From Rhodocollybia butyracea (lineage: Eukaryota; Basidiomycota; Agaricomycetes; Agaricales; Omphalotaceae): DNA of 64,000 bases. Shown in pieces: positions 35,382 to 48,264 of the stretch. The stretch is taken from assembly GCA_015501585.1 (NCBI GenBank), contig JADNRY010000036.1:310001-374000 (forward strand), in the 5' to 3' direction. How positions within the stretch are numbered: position 1 is the first letter of the stretch; each line of letters starts with the position of its first letter. The position numbers were made by a program, and so were the translations under genes. The notes beneath the pieces are model-generated. The model made no database searches. It saw only the letters and a program-made list of their open reading frames with translations, and had not been told where the DNA came from.

Positions 35382-37986
35382 TTATCCATGGTGTGGTGAG
35401 TAAGCACAGGGAATGACTTTGATGAGTAAATGTTCAACATACTGCCTGGTGTTCTTGTCACAGACCACTGTTTCAGAACAACAACTATGACTCACCAACA
35501 CATCCTCTACAGACTGGGCAAAACTGATGGTTTCTGTGTAGTTTTCTGGGCCTTTAATACTGAAGCCATTGGGTTGCAAACTGAAATATGGCCTAAAAGC
35601 TAAATTACAACCTTCCAAGTACTTGAGGCCAAAAAGGACTGCTTCAAGAGGCAATTTACACATTGCTGTTTTATTGGGATTGATCCTTGAGAGTGTCTTG
35701 TTTTTGGGATGGATGTTGTGGATCAGAAGAGATTTTTGAGCTACCCACACCTTGGTCTTTCATATTGCTGACTCGTCAAATTGTTGATGTTGACGTTTAA
35801 TAGACGTTCATGCCAAATTATGAGTGGCGGCATTGATTATTATCTTCTGACTACCAATATAATGAATTCAACAAGCCTTCCCTTTCTCTCTCCAAATTCC
35901 TCAAGGTCTGCATCAATTTGTTTCCCACTTTTTTAGCATTCTCTGTTTGTTTTACCACAGCTACGTTGCTCTTCTCCATAAAAAACGGCACTTCAGGTAT
36001 GATGTCCTCTCTATATTCCTTTCCTGCTTTGTCTTTAAGTCCCATCAGTTGAACACGCTGACACTGCAAGGATTGCGTCCAGCCCACAGATAGAACATGG
36101 ACAAATCTTCCAGTGTGCTCCCCTTGGACTACAACAAGTAGATTTTGTTCATACCTCTGATCCAACAGAGTTCAAGTCCTTGTTTCATTTTCAAGATCCT
36201 CCAAGTTTAATTTTTGAGACCTTGGCGCATGGGTCCATACCTCAACTTACCCCTCACTTCCAGACCGCAAATTCACCAGGTAATCCTTCTGTTGGCTCAA
36301 GGTAGTTGCTACGTAAATTGATTGTTCACCTAAAGCCTCTTTGAGACAAGGATCAAGAATCCAGTGCTCTAGCTTGAGTTCAGCACCACCCCCTCCTCCA
36401 ACCGCTGGGGGCAACGAGTCAGTGCAAACATTCGCCTCCTTAGACACAAGGTACTCTCCATCTCCGGTTTCTATGCCCTCTTTCCGCTGCTCTTCCTCTT
36501 CCCATTGCCCATGCGCTTGGGCCATTTTTGCCTTGTATTCTGGATTGAGGTACCCATTCAGGGCTAGCAGCTCTTGGTCAGAGTATGAAGGAACGTATCC
36601 TCGTTTAAAGCTGTAATGCAACGGCCGTGAAGACCCGTGCTGATCTTCGTGAAGGAAACGACGGTTATCATCACGCCGGAGCCTAGAGTAGTCAACCCAC
36701 GAGGTGGTGCTGCGTCCATCTGGCCGCACAAGGACTGCAAGCCCACTGTGTGTAGCAAAGTCAACTTTGACATCCAAAACTGTGCAGCAAAGTCCTTTTA
36801 TCAGTTCAACCAGTTTGTATCCCCCCCACTGATCCAGCTCCGTCCCCCCAACAACGCAGACACAAAGATCCTTCCAAGGTGACACGCCGGTGTGAGGAGT
36901 TATGGGTAGTGGGCCATTTGGCTTCAAATTTGGCGAAAGTTTGGTCAGATCAAGGTGCTTGGTGGTTCGTTCTGAGAAAAATGTAGCAGAGTGCTCTGCA
37001 AGAAAGGGTGGGTTCTCTTTACAAACCTGGCCAAGAGCGGTAAGGTTGGGCTGATAACGTATACAATTATGGTCAATGTTCAAGACCAGCTCTAGCTCCG
37101 GTATCCACACCTCAACATGTTTTGTATTGCTTGCGCTAACAAAGCCCTCCAGCCTGGCAATAGGAACTAGTTTGATCTCGACTGTGCAGACAACGGAGTT
37201 TGGTATCTGTAAATGCTGCACACCTTTGATGGGAGGAACACTTTGGCAAATTTTGACTAGGTCCCCGACAGTAAATTTTTTTCGGAGGTGTACCATCGGA
37301 ACTGCTTCTAGCAAGGTATTTCCCCCATATAAAGATGCCACCTTGCAGAACAAAGGGTGCACTTCGTCCATGATATATGTAGAAGACCTTATACCTTGGC
37401 CATATCCAAGGCCGACCTCGACATTTTCCCCAGGAAAAAAGCTCCAAGAGCTAGGCAGAGGCATGGTTTTCATAAATGAACACTCCGGCTCTAGACAGCA
37501 AGCCCTGAACCCTTGAAGGAATTTCTTGGAAATCTGGGTTGCATGTGAAAGATTACTGATCTTTTGATGCACAATAGCCAGCCCTCGGTAAATCTCTTGG
37601 TCATATAGGAAAGTTTTCTTCTGGTGCTCACAGGTCAAGGGATCGTTACAGCCTGGGCCTGAGATACAGGTAGTATGAGCATTTCGAGAAAACCACGTAT
37701 GGATTTCGGACGTGGTTCCCACGCCATTTATCCAAAGGTGAGGGTGAGAAGACCGTTTCCCTCGAAATGCATGGGCGGGGTATGAGAGTTTTTTCCTTTT
37801 GCAAACGGGAGTTGCATCATGCCTGTTCCTTTTGCTTCTGAGAGCAACCGCATCAGACGCTTCTGATTCAGACCTAGTTCCGTGAGTAGACTTTGTAGGT
37901 TGTTCGGATTCTGGTCTGGGCGTTTGAGGTAAGAACACTTGGAAACATTCTTCTTCCAAGTTCATATCCTCTCTGTTGCCAGCCAC
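35382..37986 (-). CDS. KOW-domain (SPT5-like) protein of the large inverted-repeat element
   Basis: Exon 1 starts at 37986 (MAGNREDMNLEEECFQV) and is open for 579 codons, with a basic nuclear-targeting-like stretch (RSKRNRHDATPVCKRKK). Next come VGLGYGQGIRSS and FTVGDLVKICQSVPP, and an RPDGRSTTSWVDYSRLRR segment. A 96-nt intron (36250-36155) leads in frame to exon 2, whose VVVQGEHTGRFVHVL fits a KOW motif, followed by a basic helical stretch (KQTENAKKVGNKLMQTLRN). A second intron, phase uncertain, leads to a last exon (35756-35382; FGLKYLEGCNLAFRPYFSL). The total is about 800 residues and exon 1 has no internal stop. KOW domains in SPT5/NusG contact RNA polymerase or RNA. Assignment is by pattern memory. 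It could serve the element's own mobility or regulation; no RNase-H transposase is visible between the repeats. Confidence 0.6.
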
Positions 37987-39119
37987 AATGACTCCAGGGT
38001 CTCCACAATATAGCCCACTCCTAGAAACTACCCACGTATCAGGCTGGAGTGATTGTACAATTTTCTATCTTACAATGCAGGCATGCGCTGGCACAACCTT
38101 ATCATGATAATATCACGTGACATTTTCGAGCTGGATCCCAAATATCACATGGTATTGCACTCATATAGATAGAGCCTCATCTAGCCGCGGTGTCAAGGAT
38201 GTAGGTGTAAGGTTGGGATAAGTGTAATCCGGACTGCATAGATATACACGGCCCAGAGTACTGGTACATAAACTGCCTGTGGTCCCTGTACCAGCACAGG
38301 CAGTGAGCTCGACTCCCGAAAGGTAGACTGACAGGCCAGGACAGGGACTCTAAAGTAGAGTAAGGCTAGCCCAGTACCTGATCACATAGTAAATAATATT
38401 GTGCATTAGACCCCAACAAAAAAGAGGAAGAGCGATAGGGCAAAACCATGTCCCCATACAGGCTAGGGGTAACCGTGCTGTGGCCTATCTGGCTCTTGCT
38501 GGACGGCTTCTGACATAGTACTCATCAATGAGAGTCGCCAAGTCCCACGCAACTGGTAGCGAAACCAGCCCACTACCTCCCCAGGATGTTATGCACATTA
38601 TAAGCATGAAGTTCTATGTAATAAATGTACTATATCACAATAATACATTTTTATTATCTCCATACTACTGTTGTCAACAGCCGTGGTGTAATCAAGAGAC
38701 GACCTAGTCACTATCTTCACTCTCTGATCCATCACAAACTCGGTGAGTCTCAGTGAGCTCACACAAATATGCACAAATATGCAAACACGAGATGAGCTAC
38801 TTAGCTTGTCTTATTAGTAGGTAGCAAGTGCCCAGCTTGACTGAGGCCTCGGTGGGTTTGCTTCCGTCTTGACTCATAGCCTTGGGAGTGCACCCTCGGT
38901 ATGACCAATTTGCCGTCTCAGTCGTTCCCAAAAGAAATTCCCCGCTGCTGGTGATTCTTGTGGCTGTTCTCCAACTTGTCCTATTTCGTAGCCTTGCCCG
39001 GAGCCCCCATCAGCGATTACCTCACTCCTGTCCTTGAACGCCTCCAGGGCAGTAAATTCCATATTGTGTGCAGTCTCATTGCCTGTTTCACCAACAGCAG
39101 CCTCCTCACATCATAGCAG
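37987..39119. other. 5' flank of the KOW gene
   Basis: About 1.1 kb without a convincing gene. It probably holds the promoter of the KOW gene. A short minus-strand frame at 39062-38874 has no motif. Confidence 0.45.
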
Positions 39120-39969
39120 CAAGATTGAGATATAATGCAGTTTTTTTAGTAGATTTGCTTAATTTGGAACTGGCGCTTATTATTATTGACTTTGTATGCA
39201 AAATGATATTCAGCATTTCATCATAAATATTTTGATACAAATCCCTGCGCAATGCCAAGGCGCCAGCCTGCGCCAACCAGACAGCTGAGATATCCCAAGA
39301 TCCATCAATCTCAATCGCTAGATTTATATTCAAATGTGTGACAAGTGATGCCCCGATTTCCAGGTGAGCTTCAAGGTGCCCGCTTAGGTGATATGAACGC
39401 ACCTGGTTTTCAGGTGCCATGGTGAATGCCCCCGGTGTGGCCAGGCTCTCTCTACACTTAACTTTGGTCCGAGGTCAGGGCCAAGGGCCAGCAAAATCCT
39501 AATCCCAAGTCCCCAGACGTCGGAAAGGATATTAAGGAAAACCCAACATGGTCCCATTTAGGAACAGTCGGGTCCCGTGCTACACACATTGCGTTATGTG
39601 TGTGCCACGGATGCATGTGAGTTGAAATTTAAATTTCAAAGTCAGTGACCAGTAACAGCCAGTGACCTGCCAGCGCTCCCCAAGGCGCTCCCTGTCACTA
39701 AATGGACTCAACTTACTCACTAACTTGTACTAGTCTTGTAGTAGGATGTGACTCAAGTCATGTAATTGTGTGCAATGGCTCACAGAGTTTGGTCTATGTA
39801 CTATATACTTAATACTGTCTGAGTATTTTCATGTTTAATTTGCAATAAATTTGCAACTTCATGGAATGAGCCGTATGTATATATCCCAATGGATGCAACA
39901 GATGTTTGTGTATGCAAGCAAAACAGCACGACTTCAAAGTCTGATTTATTACACACTATATGGGCCATA
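39120..39969 (-). repeat. Right inverted repeat of the KOW element
   Basis: Reverse complement partner of 23753-23881 plus 33705-34340. The outer 130 bp match the left end closely (ATATAGTGTGTAATAAATCA, TTTTGCTTGCATACA, CATTCCATGAAGTTGCAAAT), showing what the left repeat looked like before the helicase element entered it. Confidence 0.8.
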
Positions 39970-40612
39970 CCAAGGCAGTGGCAGCTAGCTATTCAGTGTT
40001 CTCCTTCCCATATCTGGTTATTTAATGAATCAATATTCACTGAACAGCCAGATATTCGCTGAATAGCTACACTGAATATCTAGCTATTCACTGATATAGC
40101 TAAACTGAATATCTGGCTATTCAGTAAATAGCTACACTGAATAACTAACTATTCAGTGGATAACGCTAGCTATTCAGTGAATAGCCGGATTAACAAGACA
40201 TGGGGAGGATCAGTAGGCAGTGCCAGTGTGCAGTGAACACTGAATAACTAGCTGTTCACTGCCACTGCCCGTTATCCACTGAATAACTCACTGTTAGCTA
40301 GCTGGTTATTCACTGAATAGCTTTGCACCATATCTGGTTATTCACTGAATAGCCAGAGATTCAATGAATAACCAGCTATTCAGTGCATAACAGGCAGTGG
40401 CAGTGAACAGCTAGTTATTCAGTGGTCACTGGGACTGCCTCCCCATGTCTGTTATTCACTGAATAGCTGGCTGTGCGCAATATCTGGCTATTCACTGAAT
40501 ACCCAGATATTCAGTGTAGCTATTCAGCAAATATCCAGATATTCACTAAATAGCCCAATATTCAATGAATAGCTAGAATAGATTCATTGAATAACCAGAT
40601 ATGGGGAGGAGA
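39970..40612. repeat. Palindromic satellite, block 2
   Basis: Same vocabulary as block 1 (TTATTCACTGAATAGC, AGCTAGCTATTCAGTG, CCAGATATGGGGAGGA). It starts with CCAAGGCAGTGGCAGC, continuing the phrase cut at 23752, and ends with GGAGGAGA, which recurs at 53428. Confidence 0.95.
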
Positions 40613-42224
40613 CAAGGGGTTACCGGGATTGCGGACTGCTACACTCCAGTGGGTGGTTGGTTGGCCTGGTGAGGCCACTAAAATTTTTTTTCAACAAGTT
40701 ATTTTAGCGCATTTTGAGGCCTACAAAGCTCAACAAAAAGTGTTTTGATGGTCCTGAACTCTTTGGGTGGCATTCACATGACATATCGGCATGAATTCAG
40801 CTTGTCGTCACTTTTGACAAATTGCCTAACGTCAAACAAGATGTTGAACTTGATTAAAGTTGGCAAAATCACTGGCTGGTCTCAGAGTTAATTATGACAA
40901 TAGAAAATATATGTTACATGTACTTTTAGCTCTTTAGTTAGTATGATTGTCTATCAGGAACCAGAAAAAGAGATGAAACACATCACCCGACGTTACCCGA
41001 TGTTTCACTTGACATTTCTGAGAAGTGCACCCAGCATTCTTCCACCATTAGCAAGCCTAGGACAGACATGATAGACTCTGACACTGAACTACCCAATCCT
41101 GAAACTGTAAGCCATGCATTCAGTAGTACAACTTGACAAAGCTCACCCAATATAGATCCCAGTGATAGCTGGAAAGGCCAGGTGTCCGCAATGTGATACT
41201 GACATGTCTGTTGGTACTGCTGGAGTCCAAAATATGTACAGAACTCCTCTTAACACTGCCAAGTGTAAAGCTGAATAAAAGAAGAAGAAGAATAGCCAGA
41301 ATCAGCCAAGTATCTTTGGATTTATGACAAAAAAACAAAAAAATATATACCAGCCTTGAAATCAGCTCCACTTCCCATCACATCCACTAGCCACTTCACA
41401 GCTATGGCACCAAAGTTACTGTCGCCACTCACGTTGCAATCTAGTGTTCTTTCACACAAGCTTCTGTCTCTGACTACCCCCATTCCAGAATTCTTGCAGA
41501 GTCTGCATGCAAATATGGCTCGACTTTCTCTGGATGTGCCTGAAGCAGTGGATTCTGATACTTTGGCTGGCTTCTGTAATCCTGAATCCTGTGTTGCACC
41601 CAACATTCCTGCAGATCAGCTATGGGAGGAAGGTGTGAACCACAAGATGCATACATTTCAAGGGAAAAGTGAAGAGGAGATGCGAAGCTTGGTGCAACAG
41701 GGTCCCAAAGGCATTGAGGCATTCTATAATTCCAGATACTTTGTGGCAGAGCAAGGACTGAATGAGGTGATGTTTGAGTCAGGAATAGAGCAGTTAAACC
41801 ATGCAATGAAGGCTACTGGGTGAGTGGTCATTACAAGATAGCCACAAGTTTCTCATACCAAAGTTCAAAGCCTCATGGAGATGGATCCAGCTTACCAGAC
41901 CACAGAAAATATCATTGACAGCACCCACTCCGCATCTAATACATCTCCACCTCCTGATATAATTGATCTCACCCCAGAAAGCCCCCCTAAAATCACTCAA
42001 TTTGTCCATTATTCTCATGCACCAAGGCCAGAAATGTGAAGGTTATACTGTGACACTTCCTACTGGGCTTTTGGTACATCTCCTGTATCTGTTTGCCCTT
42101 CATTACTACAAGAACCTTCCCTGGACATTTAGAGTTGAGAACAAACAGGAGATCATATTGCAAGCCCGAGAATGTCAATACAAGAAATTGGCGCCTGAAT
42201 GTACTGCTTGTACTGCTTTATTTG

Positions 42225-44015
42225 GGTATTTACGTGTAGGTATGCAAAAGGTGCTATAAAACAACCTAACAAAAACACTACCGCACCTAACCAGACTATT
42301 GATATGTAAAGGAGCGAGGGTGGGTTGTCAGAGATTTCCCGAGGGAAAGTCTTGTAATATCGGATTTACGCGCACGACTGCTCCAGGTTCAAGACTGTAG
42401 CACTAACGTAGTTGGGGTGTAGGAGTGTACAAGGGAACCAGGTGTGTATGTCCAAATCAATTAACCAAAACCAAAACCAATACAACAAAACTAAGATTCT
42501 CCTAGGCAAACTCTGGCTCTAGCTAGAATAGTAATCTCGAGGTTTGTCAACAACCCTAGGCAAACTCTGGCACTAGCTGTTGTGACGCTGTAAAGTCCTT
42601 GACCAAACTCTGGGCCAAGCTACGATATTGTGAGTGAACTTAATCACTAGGAACTCGTACCACAATCTTAGTGGCTTGTCTAACTTCGTGAAGAAGTCAA
42701 CTAAGGAACCCTCACTCTGGAGCTGAATAATCCCTTACTAGAAGCCATCCCCTCTAAGGAAGCAACTAGATTTGAGTTGATCTGGAGTTTGAGAGAACTC
42801 TACACACTTAAATTCGATCAAGATATAAATGGGCTTTGCAAAGTGCGTGAAGTTTATTACTTTCTTAAGATAACCAAGTCAGGAGGCATCATGCTACTAA
42901 TCCCGTGGGGATGTTCTACGGAGCACTGGTCTTAGCAGTCAAGTCGAGGGCAAGAAACTTGTCTTATTGAATAAATATGTCTGGCTTATATACTGAGTAG
43001 AGAGAGTTTAACACAAAAAATAGATGAAACAGATACAGAGAGAGACGGAAAGAGAGTGGAACAGAGGAATCTGGCTCGGAAAGCAAACTCCAGCCTATAT
43101 ATGGTACACACGATAAAGAAATAGTCCATTCTTGGGTATATATCAGAGGTAAAATATGATTTTGTGAGGATTAACATAGTTTTAAAGTGTTTTGATCCGA
43201 GCGAGGTTTCACCGATTACTCCACAATTCTCTGGGGTCAGGAGCACCTTTACGCTTCATGATCACTCGCTGCCCGGTTTCCCTTGGGTGAGTTTCATTCT
43301 ATTCCTTGGATAGTTCTATCCATCCTGAGTGTGATTAACATTCTCTCGAGAAGGCCTATTGTCTAGCTTTCCAACAACACCACTTATGATAGTCTCGAGC
43401 AACTGTGCTGAGTATGTACAAGTGATTCCCGATAGTTGGCTTTAACAGATAAGACCTTCTGTGTATGATTTCTAAGATCAAATGTTTCGATTTTCCAAGG
43501 CTATCCCGGTGCGTAGCTTCCTGTAGGACCGCTAAGCATGTTTCTACTGTCCTCATGGTTATGACCGGTGCCACGAATAGACCTCTATGGTTTCCTCGGG
43601 TTTGTTCTGGTCTATTGTTATGGACTGTAAAGTCCACATCTTAACATAGCTCATTGGGGGTCTTAGTGCGAGGGATGCCTTCCCTCATAATTCCTTCCCT
43701 CGAGTAACACGTTGGCTTAGTACTTATCCCGCTTCGAGATGTCCTGTAGTTTAGAGAGTATGCACTCTTGGGTATAACTAGATTGACAATCTAGCATTAC
43801 ATCTCCAGGCAGCCCAGGTATCCTCGCTAGCTTGGCTCTAGGCTATGCTTGTGGGCGTACCTTCACAGCTCGCTGAGTATTATTGTTAAGTTCTTTGCCT
43901 CGGCAACAGCTATCACGCTCAGGCTCCATATAACTCTCTTATTGCATTGTATAACGTGTACAAAATGTCAAAATGTACGGTTACATGCCTTAGGCCAAAT
44001 TTAGGCCTAATAGCG
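42225..44015 (-). repeat. Repeat family R1, copy B, inverted relative to copy A
   Basis: Reverse complement of 2520-4790, shorter by about 480 bp in the tandem region. The longest shared frame differs at only two of 63 residues, so these copies are close. It splits the transposase-like gene between ...PECTACT and CKSLEKNTTS. Confidence 0.88.
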
Positions 44016-47000
44016 TGCAAGAGTCTGGAGAAAAATACAACATCAATGGGTATCATAGCTCAGATGAAAAACGGGTCGCACGAGAAAGTCAATTACATGT
44101 ATGATGGGCATGAGCATATGGTATTGCGAGTAAAGGGGAAGGACCAACAGCTCAATACTCTGAAACTTTGTATCACAAATGATTCCCGTTTACTCCATGG
44201 TCATGCAGTGGCTCTTGATGACCACAAACAATTACTACATGCATTCCGTGATGGCAAACAGGAAAATCTTGGCTGGTTTCTGCGAGTTGGAATGAAGAGA
44301 GGGTTGGGAGTGAAAGGCTTGATTGCCTTATATCAGTGAGCTGAAGCAGGGTTGTACCATCCAAAGTCATATGAGAAGGAGGACTATTTGCAAGGGATTG
44401 TGTATTGGCAAATGGGTGGTGTCTGGATGGCTGAATTTGCACACTGTGCCAACAGAATGCCTGGTATTACCGCTATCCAAGCAAATTCCGCTGCTTCCCC
44501 CATTATTCCTTCCCCAGCAATACCTTTGTTTTCCAAAATCATGGCCAACACTAGAGCGGTACTTGACGTTGATACTGTAGTAGGCCCAGAAGATGCAATT
44601 TCTCATCAAGTCTTCATGCTAGATGAGATCGCAACTGAACAGCGCATCCGGTATGATGACCAAACCAACTACTTCCTTGGTGTGTGTCGAGAACATGCAG
44701 GCAATGTAACACTGGAGTTTAACAATGTGATGGATGTTGAACAGCTTTATAAAAGCCTTGATGATGGTGAGGTCCATCATGCAACTGAGGTGAGTTCTCA
44801 TGTCAATCTTGCAATCATATACTTACTTATATTTAGGCTACTATTGGTGCCATAGGAATCCTCTCAAGCAATAAACGACTCTATAATGCTTGTCCCATCC
44901 TAGTCTTGGGAACATGCAAACGTGAAACTGGCCTTCAGCAAGCAAAGGTTATTCAGACAGGTCTAGATGCTCTTGACAGTATACAACCCAAGACTCGCCT
45001 TCAAACTGTATCACTTTCTTCCAATGGAGAGACAAAGTGGGGAAAAGCATTTGAATTTCTGACGTTCAAGCATGAGCTTGCGCCGGAATCAGATATATTC
45101 CAGATGTTGTCTCCCTTGAAGTACTTGAATCTCCTAGTCGGCAATGATGACCTTACTTGTGACAAAGACTTCTGCCATGTATTCAAACGGACTCGCGACC
45201 TCCTTCTCCATCCACGCGGTATGAATATTATGGATGTCCATGTCACTCCAAGCATTTTATGATCACATCTCTGCAAAGCTGGCCATACTGATGTCCATAT
45301 CAATTCACTTTTCAAACCTAGTGATAAACAGGATGTGCCCACAGCATATTAGCTGTTACAAGACCTTTGGGGTCTTCCTGCAAGTACAAGCTCAAGTCCC
45401 TGCATCCAGGCAGAGCGTGAAGCCATAAAGCTCATAGGAACACTGTTCTATGAGTACCTTGTACTCCCCTACATCTGTATCAAGTTTTTGTTCTCAGAGC
45501 AACTACAGCATCTGAGTTCGGCAGCTTTCCTCTTACTAGTACTTTATCGCCGCTCTGGGAAAGACTTTATCCCAACGCTTCTATACCAAGACATACAGAT
45601 TATGGTCAAGAATGCTCTTTTCTGTGTTGCCAAGAGTAAAATCGACATATCTAATGGCCGCTTCTGGCTAGTACTCCTTGGAACCAATAGGTTAGAACAG
45701 CTTTTTGGGATCCTTCATTCCATGATTGGAAATGACTGCAACATTGATATTCTATAGCTCATTCATTGGCTCACTGGAACTACTGAGCTTGCCAACATTC
45801 TTGCAGAGCATCCAGAATGGGACCAAACACCAAGACGTCTTTGATTACCCGCTGTTGACATGCAGGGTAAAGAGATCTTAGGCTCAACCATAGACCATAT
45901 TTCCCCTGCCACCTGGAAAGGAGATGTACAGACTTTGATGGTATTGTTGTTAAACTGCTGGAAAGTTGTGCGCTCATGGGTTGAAACCACATTTCCACAT
46001 TTAACACCACTCTTTGAGTCACTCAATGACAATCCTCGTCTCTATGCCCCATGGGTGAATTGCTTATTGGTCGCTGTTTGCCTCTTGATGACAATGAGGA
46101 TGACAACACCAACCCAGCAGCTCTGACAGGTGGCACTACTACATCTGTGCTTTTGGATCATACCTTGAATGTATTCGGGGAAGAGTCAGGGATCCGCAAA
46201 CTCAAGGATGTGATTGCTGAAGAGATTGGAGAAACAGCCTTGGAGACTGTGCCAAAATTCAGTCCCAAGACCCTTGACAATGAGAAGCTAGTTAACAAAT
46301 CTCGATTTCTGTCCCAGTTTGTGCATAGGCACAGGTACAATCCTAGCTCAACAGATTGCTTACAAAGGGTTCAACAAATGAGTTGATTTTCAACAGACAA
46401 GGCTGGCAGGTCATTATCTGTTGTTGTTGATCATTTGGCAGTTTATGGAGACCATTCACTCTTGCTCAGTGAGCCTATCGCATCTCTACTATCCTGCAAG
46501 GAGCAACTGTTCCTTTGTATTGGCGACGTTACAGGAATCCAGATGGGACGAGCTTCAGTGGAAGAAATTGACACAGATACCCTTCTTGAGGAAGGTGTAA
46601 CTGTTGAATTTCAGCTTACTCACCTGATACCTGCTCAACATGAATGATTAGTCCTCATCTTTTAACTTGGCAAGCCTCACTCCAATCTTATTTACAGTCC
46701 CTGGGCATCTGGTACAGGCTGTTAATCTAGTCATTTCAATACCAATTGATCAAGCACAAAAACCATCCTACCTGTTTGATAGTGTTGTTCTTGTTGCTCT
46801 AGCACAAGAGCTTCTTCACCAACTTTCTTGCTTTGATGGATCCCGGAGCCTCAAGATACCGCATGTCAAGTGGTCCATACACTTCCCTTATATGACTGCC
46901 AAAGGTGCAAAGCTGAATGCTCTCTGACTGATTGTTAGCAAAACTGACATGCGTTTACCAGGAGAGGCGGGGTTTCTCTGCAAACATGATGGCATTGGGT

Positions 47001-47142
47001 GCAATGATGTTCAGGGGGGTATGATGTGCTTGTCTTGCATAAATCCATCTGTTCAGCTTGACATTCTTAAACCACAAACAATTCTCACTCACATGGGAGC
47101 ACATATTCTCCATGGCACATCAGGAAAAGTACCCCTCAACTT

Positions 47143-47390
47143 AAGGCGGCTAAGGGCCACTTTTGGCGTAGAAGCCAACTTAAGCAGCTCCCGGCCGGTA
47201 AGTTACTCCCATGGCTCAAGCAAAGGTTCACGCTATCACTCTGTCTGAAGTCACCGTGATTGACCTGAGATTGACTTGATGCAACTTGGCATGAATTGAA
47301 AAATTGACAGGTTTGCCGGAGCGGTAACCAGGGCCACTTAATTTCCTCAAGTCAGCTCAAGTCGCTCTCAAACAAGACTAGAGCCGCCTT
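47143..47390. mobile_element. Possible short MITE
   Basis: AAGGCGGCT at the left and AGCCGCCTT at the right are inverse, with further GGGCCACTT and CAAGTC words inside. A TTA-type duplication is possible. Boundaries uncertain. Confidence 0.4.
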
Positions 47391-48264
47391 ATTATGGTAT
47401 TTTGTCAGCCTTCCCTTGCATTGGTACATTAATGAACAAGATGTCTAAACCATTATTTATTTGACCCTACCCTATAAGATACAGTGCTACAGTAGTCAAA
47501 GAGGACAATAAACAATTCTAAGATATACATATGTAGTGGAAGCATGCAAGTAGGAATGGAGCGTGTGAGTTGAGGAAGGCAAGGTAGATAGATGGAGGCA
47601 TTAATGTTACAAGCGGAGACAAATGTGAGTGACAAGTAAATGGAAAGGACAGCAGACAGTGAGCGGTGACTAGACATAATAGAAAACATCAGATATATGA
47701 TCAACAGAGTTGAAAAGGTCTTACCTGGAGGACGTATATGCCACCAAACATAAAAAAGCTTAAGAGAAAAACGCGCAAATGAAAATAGGAACTGAGCTTG
47801 AACAGCATCAAAAACATACCAGGTTTAACCATTAAATCACGGCAAAACTAGTGCAGAATTGGCAAGCGAATAGGATAGACTTGACAAGAACTTATGTGAG
47901 ATAGCATGAAATAGTGTGAGGAGAGAAAAGATAAAGGGCAGGAAGAGATGATGGAAGAGCGAGAACAAGAGTGTTGCCTGAGAACTGACATGTCAAGTCC
48001 AACATGACGTGGACTTGACTGAAATTGTAAAGCCACATGATCTATGCAAGTTAGCGGCTTTTACCAGACGGTGGCGGCGATTCTTTTAAGTATAATAGTG
48101 TTTAGGACTGGTTTAATTAAAGTCATAAATTTATAGAAAGCAAGGCGAAAGAAATGTGGACTGCTTGCCTTAGGCACTAAAGGAAGTATTCTGATCACTG
48201 TTTGCGAAATTTCGCAAACAGCGATCAAAACATTTCCTTTTTGACCGTGCGACAAATCTTTTTG
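47391..48264. other. Noncoding part of the composite insertion
   Basis: No gene. Near 48196-48226 a short inverted repeat (GATCACTGTTTGCGAAAT / ATTTCGCAAACAGCGATC) may form a hairpin. Confidence 0.5.

Larger units (their letters stand above)
23753..39969. mobile_element. Large inverted-repeat transposon with a KOW-domain gene (16.2 kb with nested insertions)
   Basis: The ends are TTATGGCCCATATAGTGTG and its inverse near 39951-39969. It is flanked by CCAAG (23748-23752 and 39970-39974). The joined flanks recreate the satellite phrase found uninterrupted (as reverse complement) at 53900-53930 and 63862-63890. The inverted repeats are long and diverged: 23753-23881 plus 33705-34340 on the left, about 39120-39969 on the right. 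Without nested insertions the element is about 6.4 kb, and its only convincing gene is the KOW-like protein on the minus strand. Superfamily unknown. Confidence 0.82.

Noticed and set aside
23753..39969. Starship-like giant element
   Set aside because: No tyrosine recombinase (captain) gene is visible, and long inverted repeats with a short TSD do not fit.
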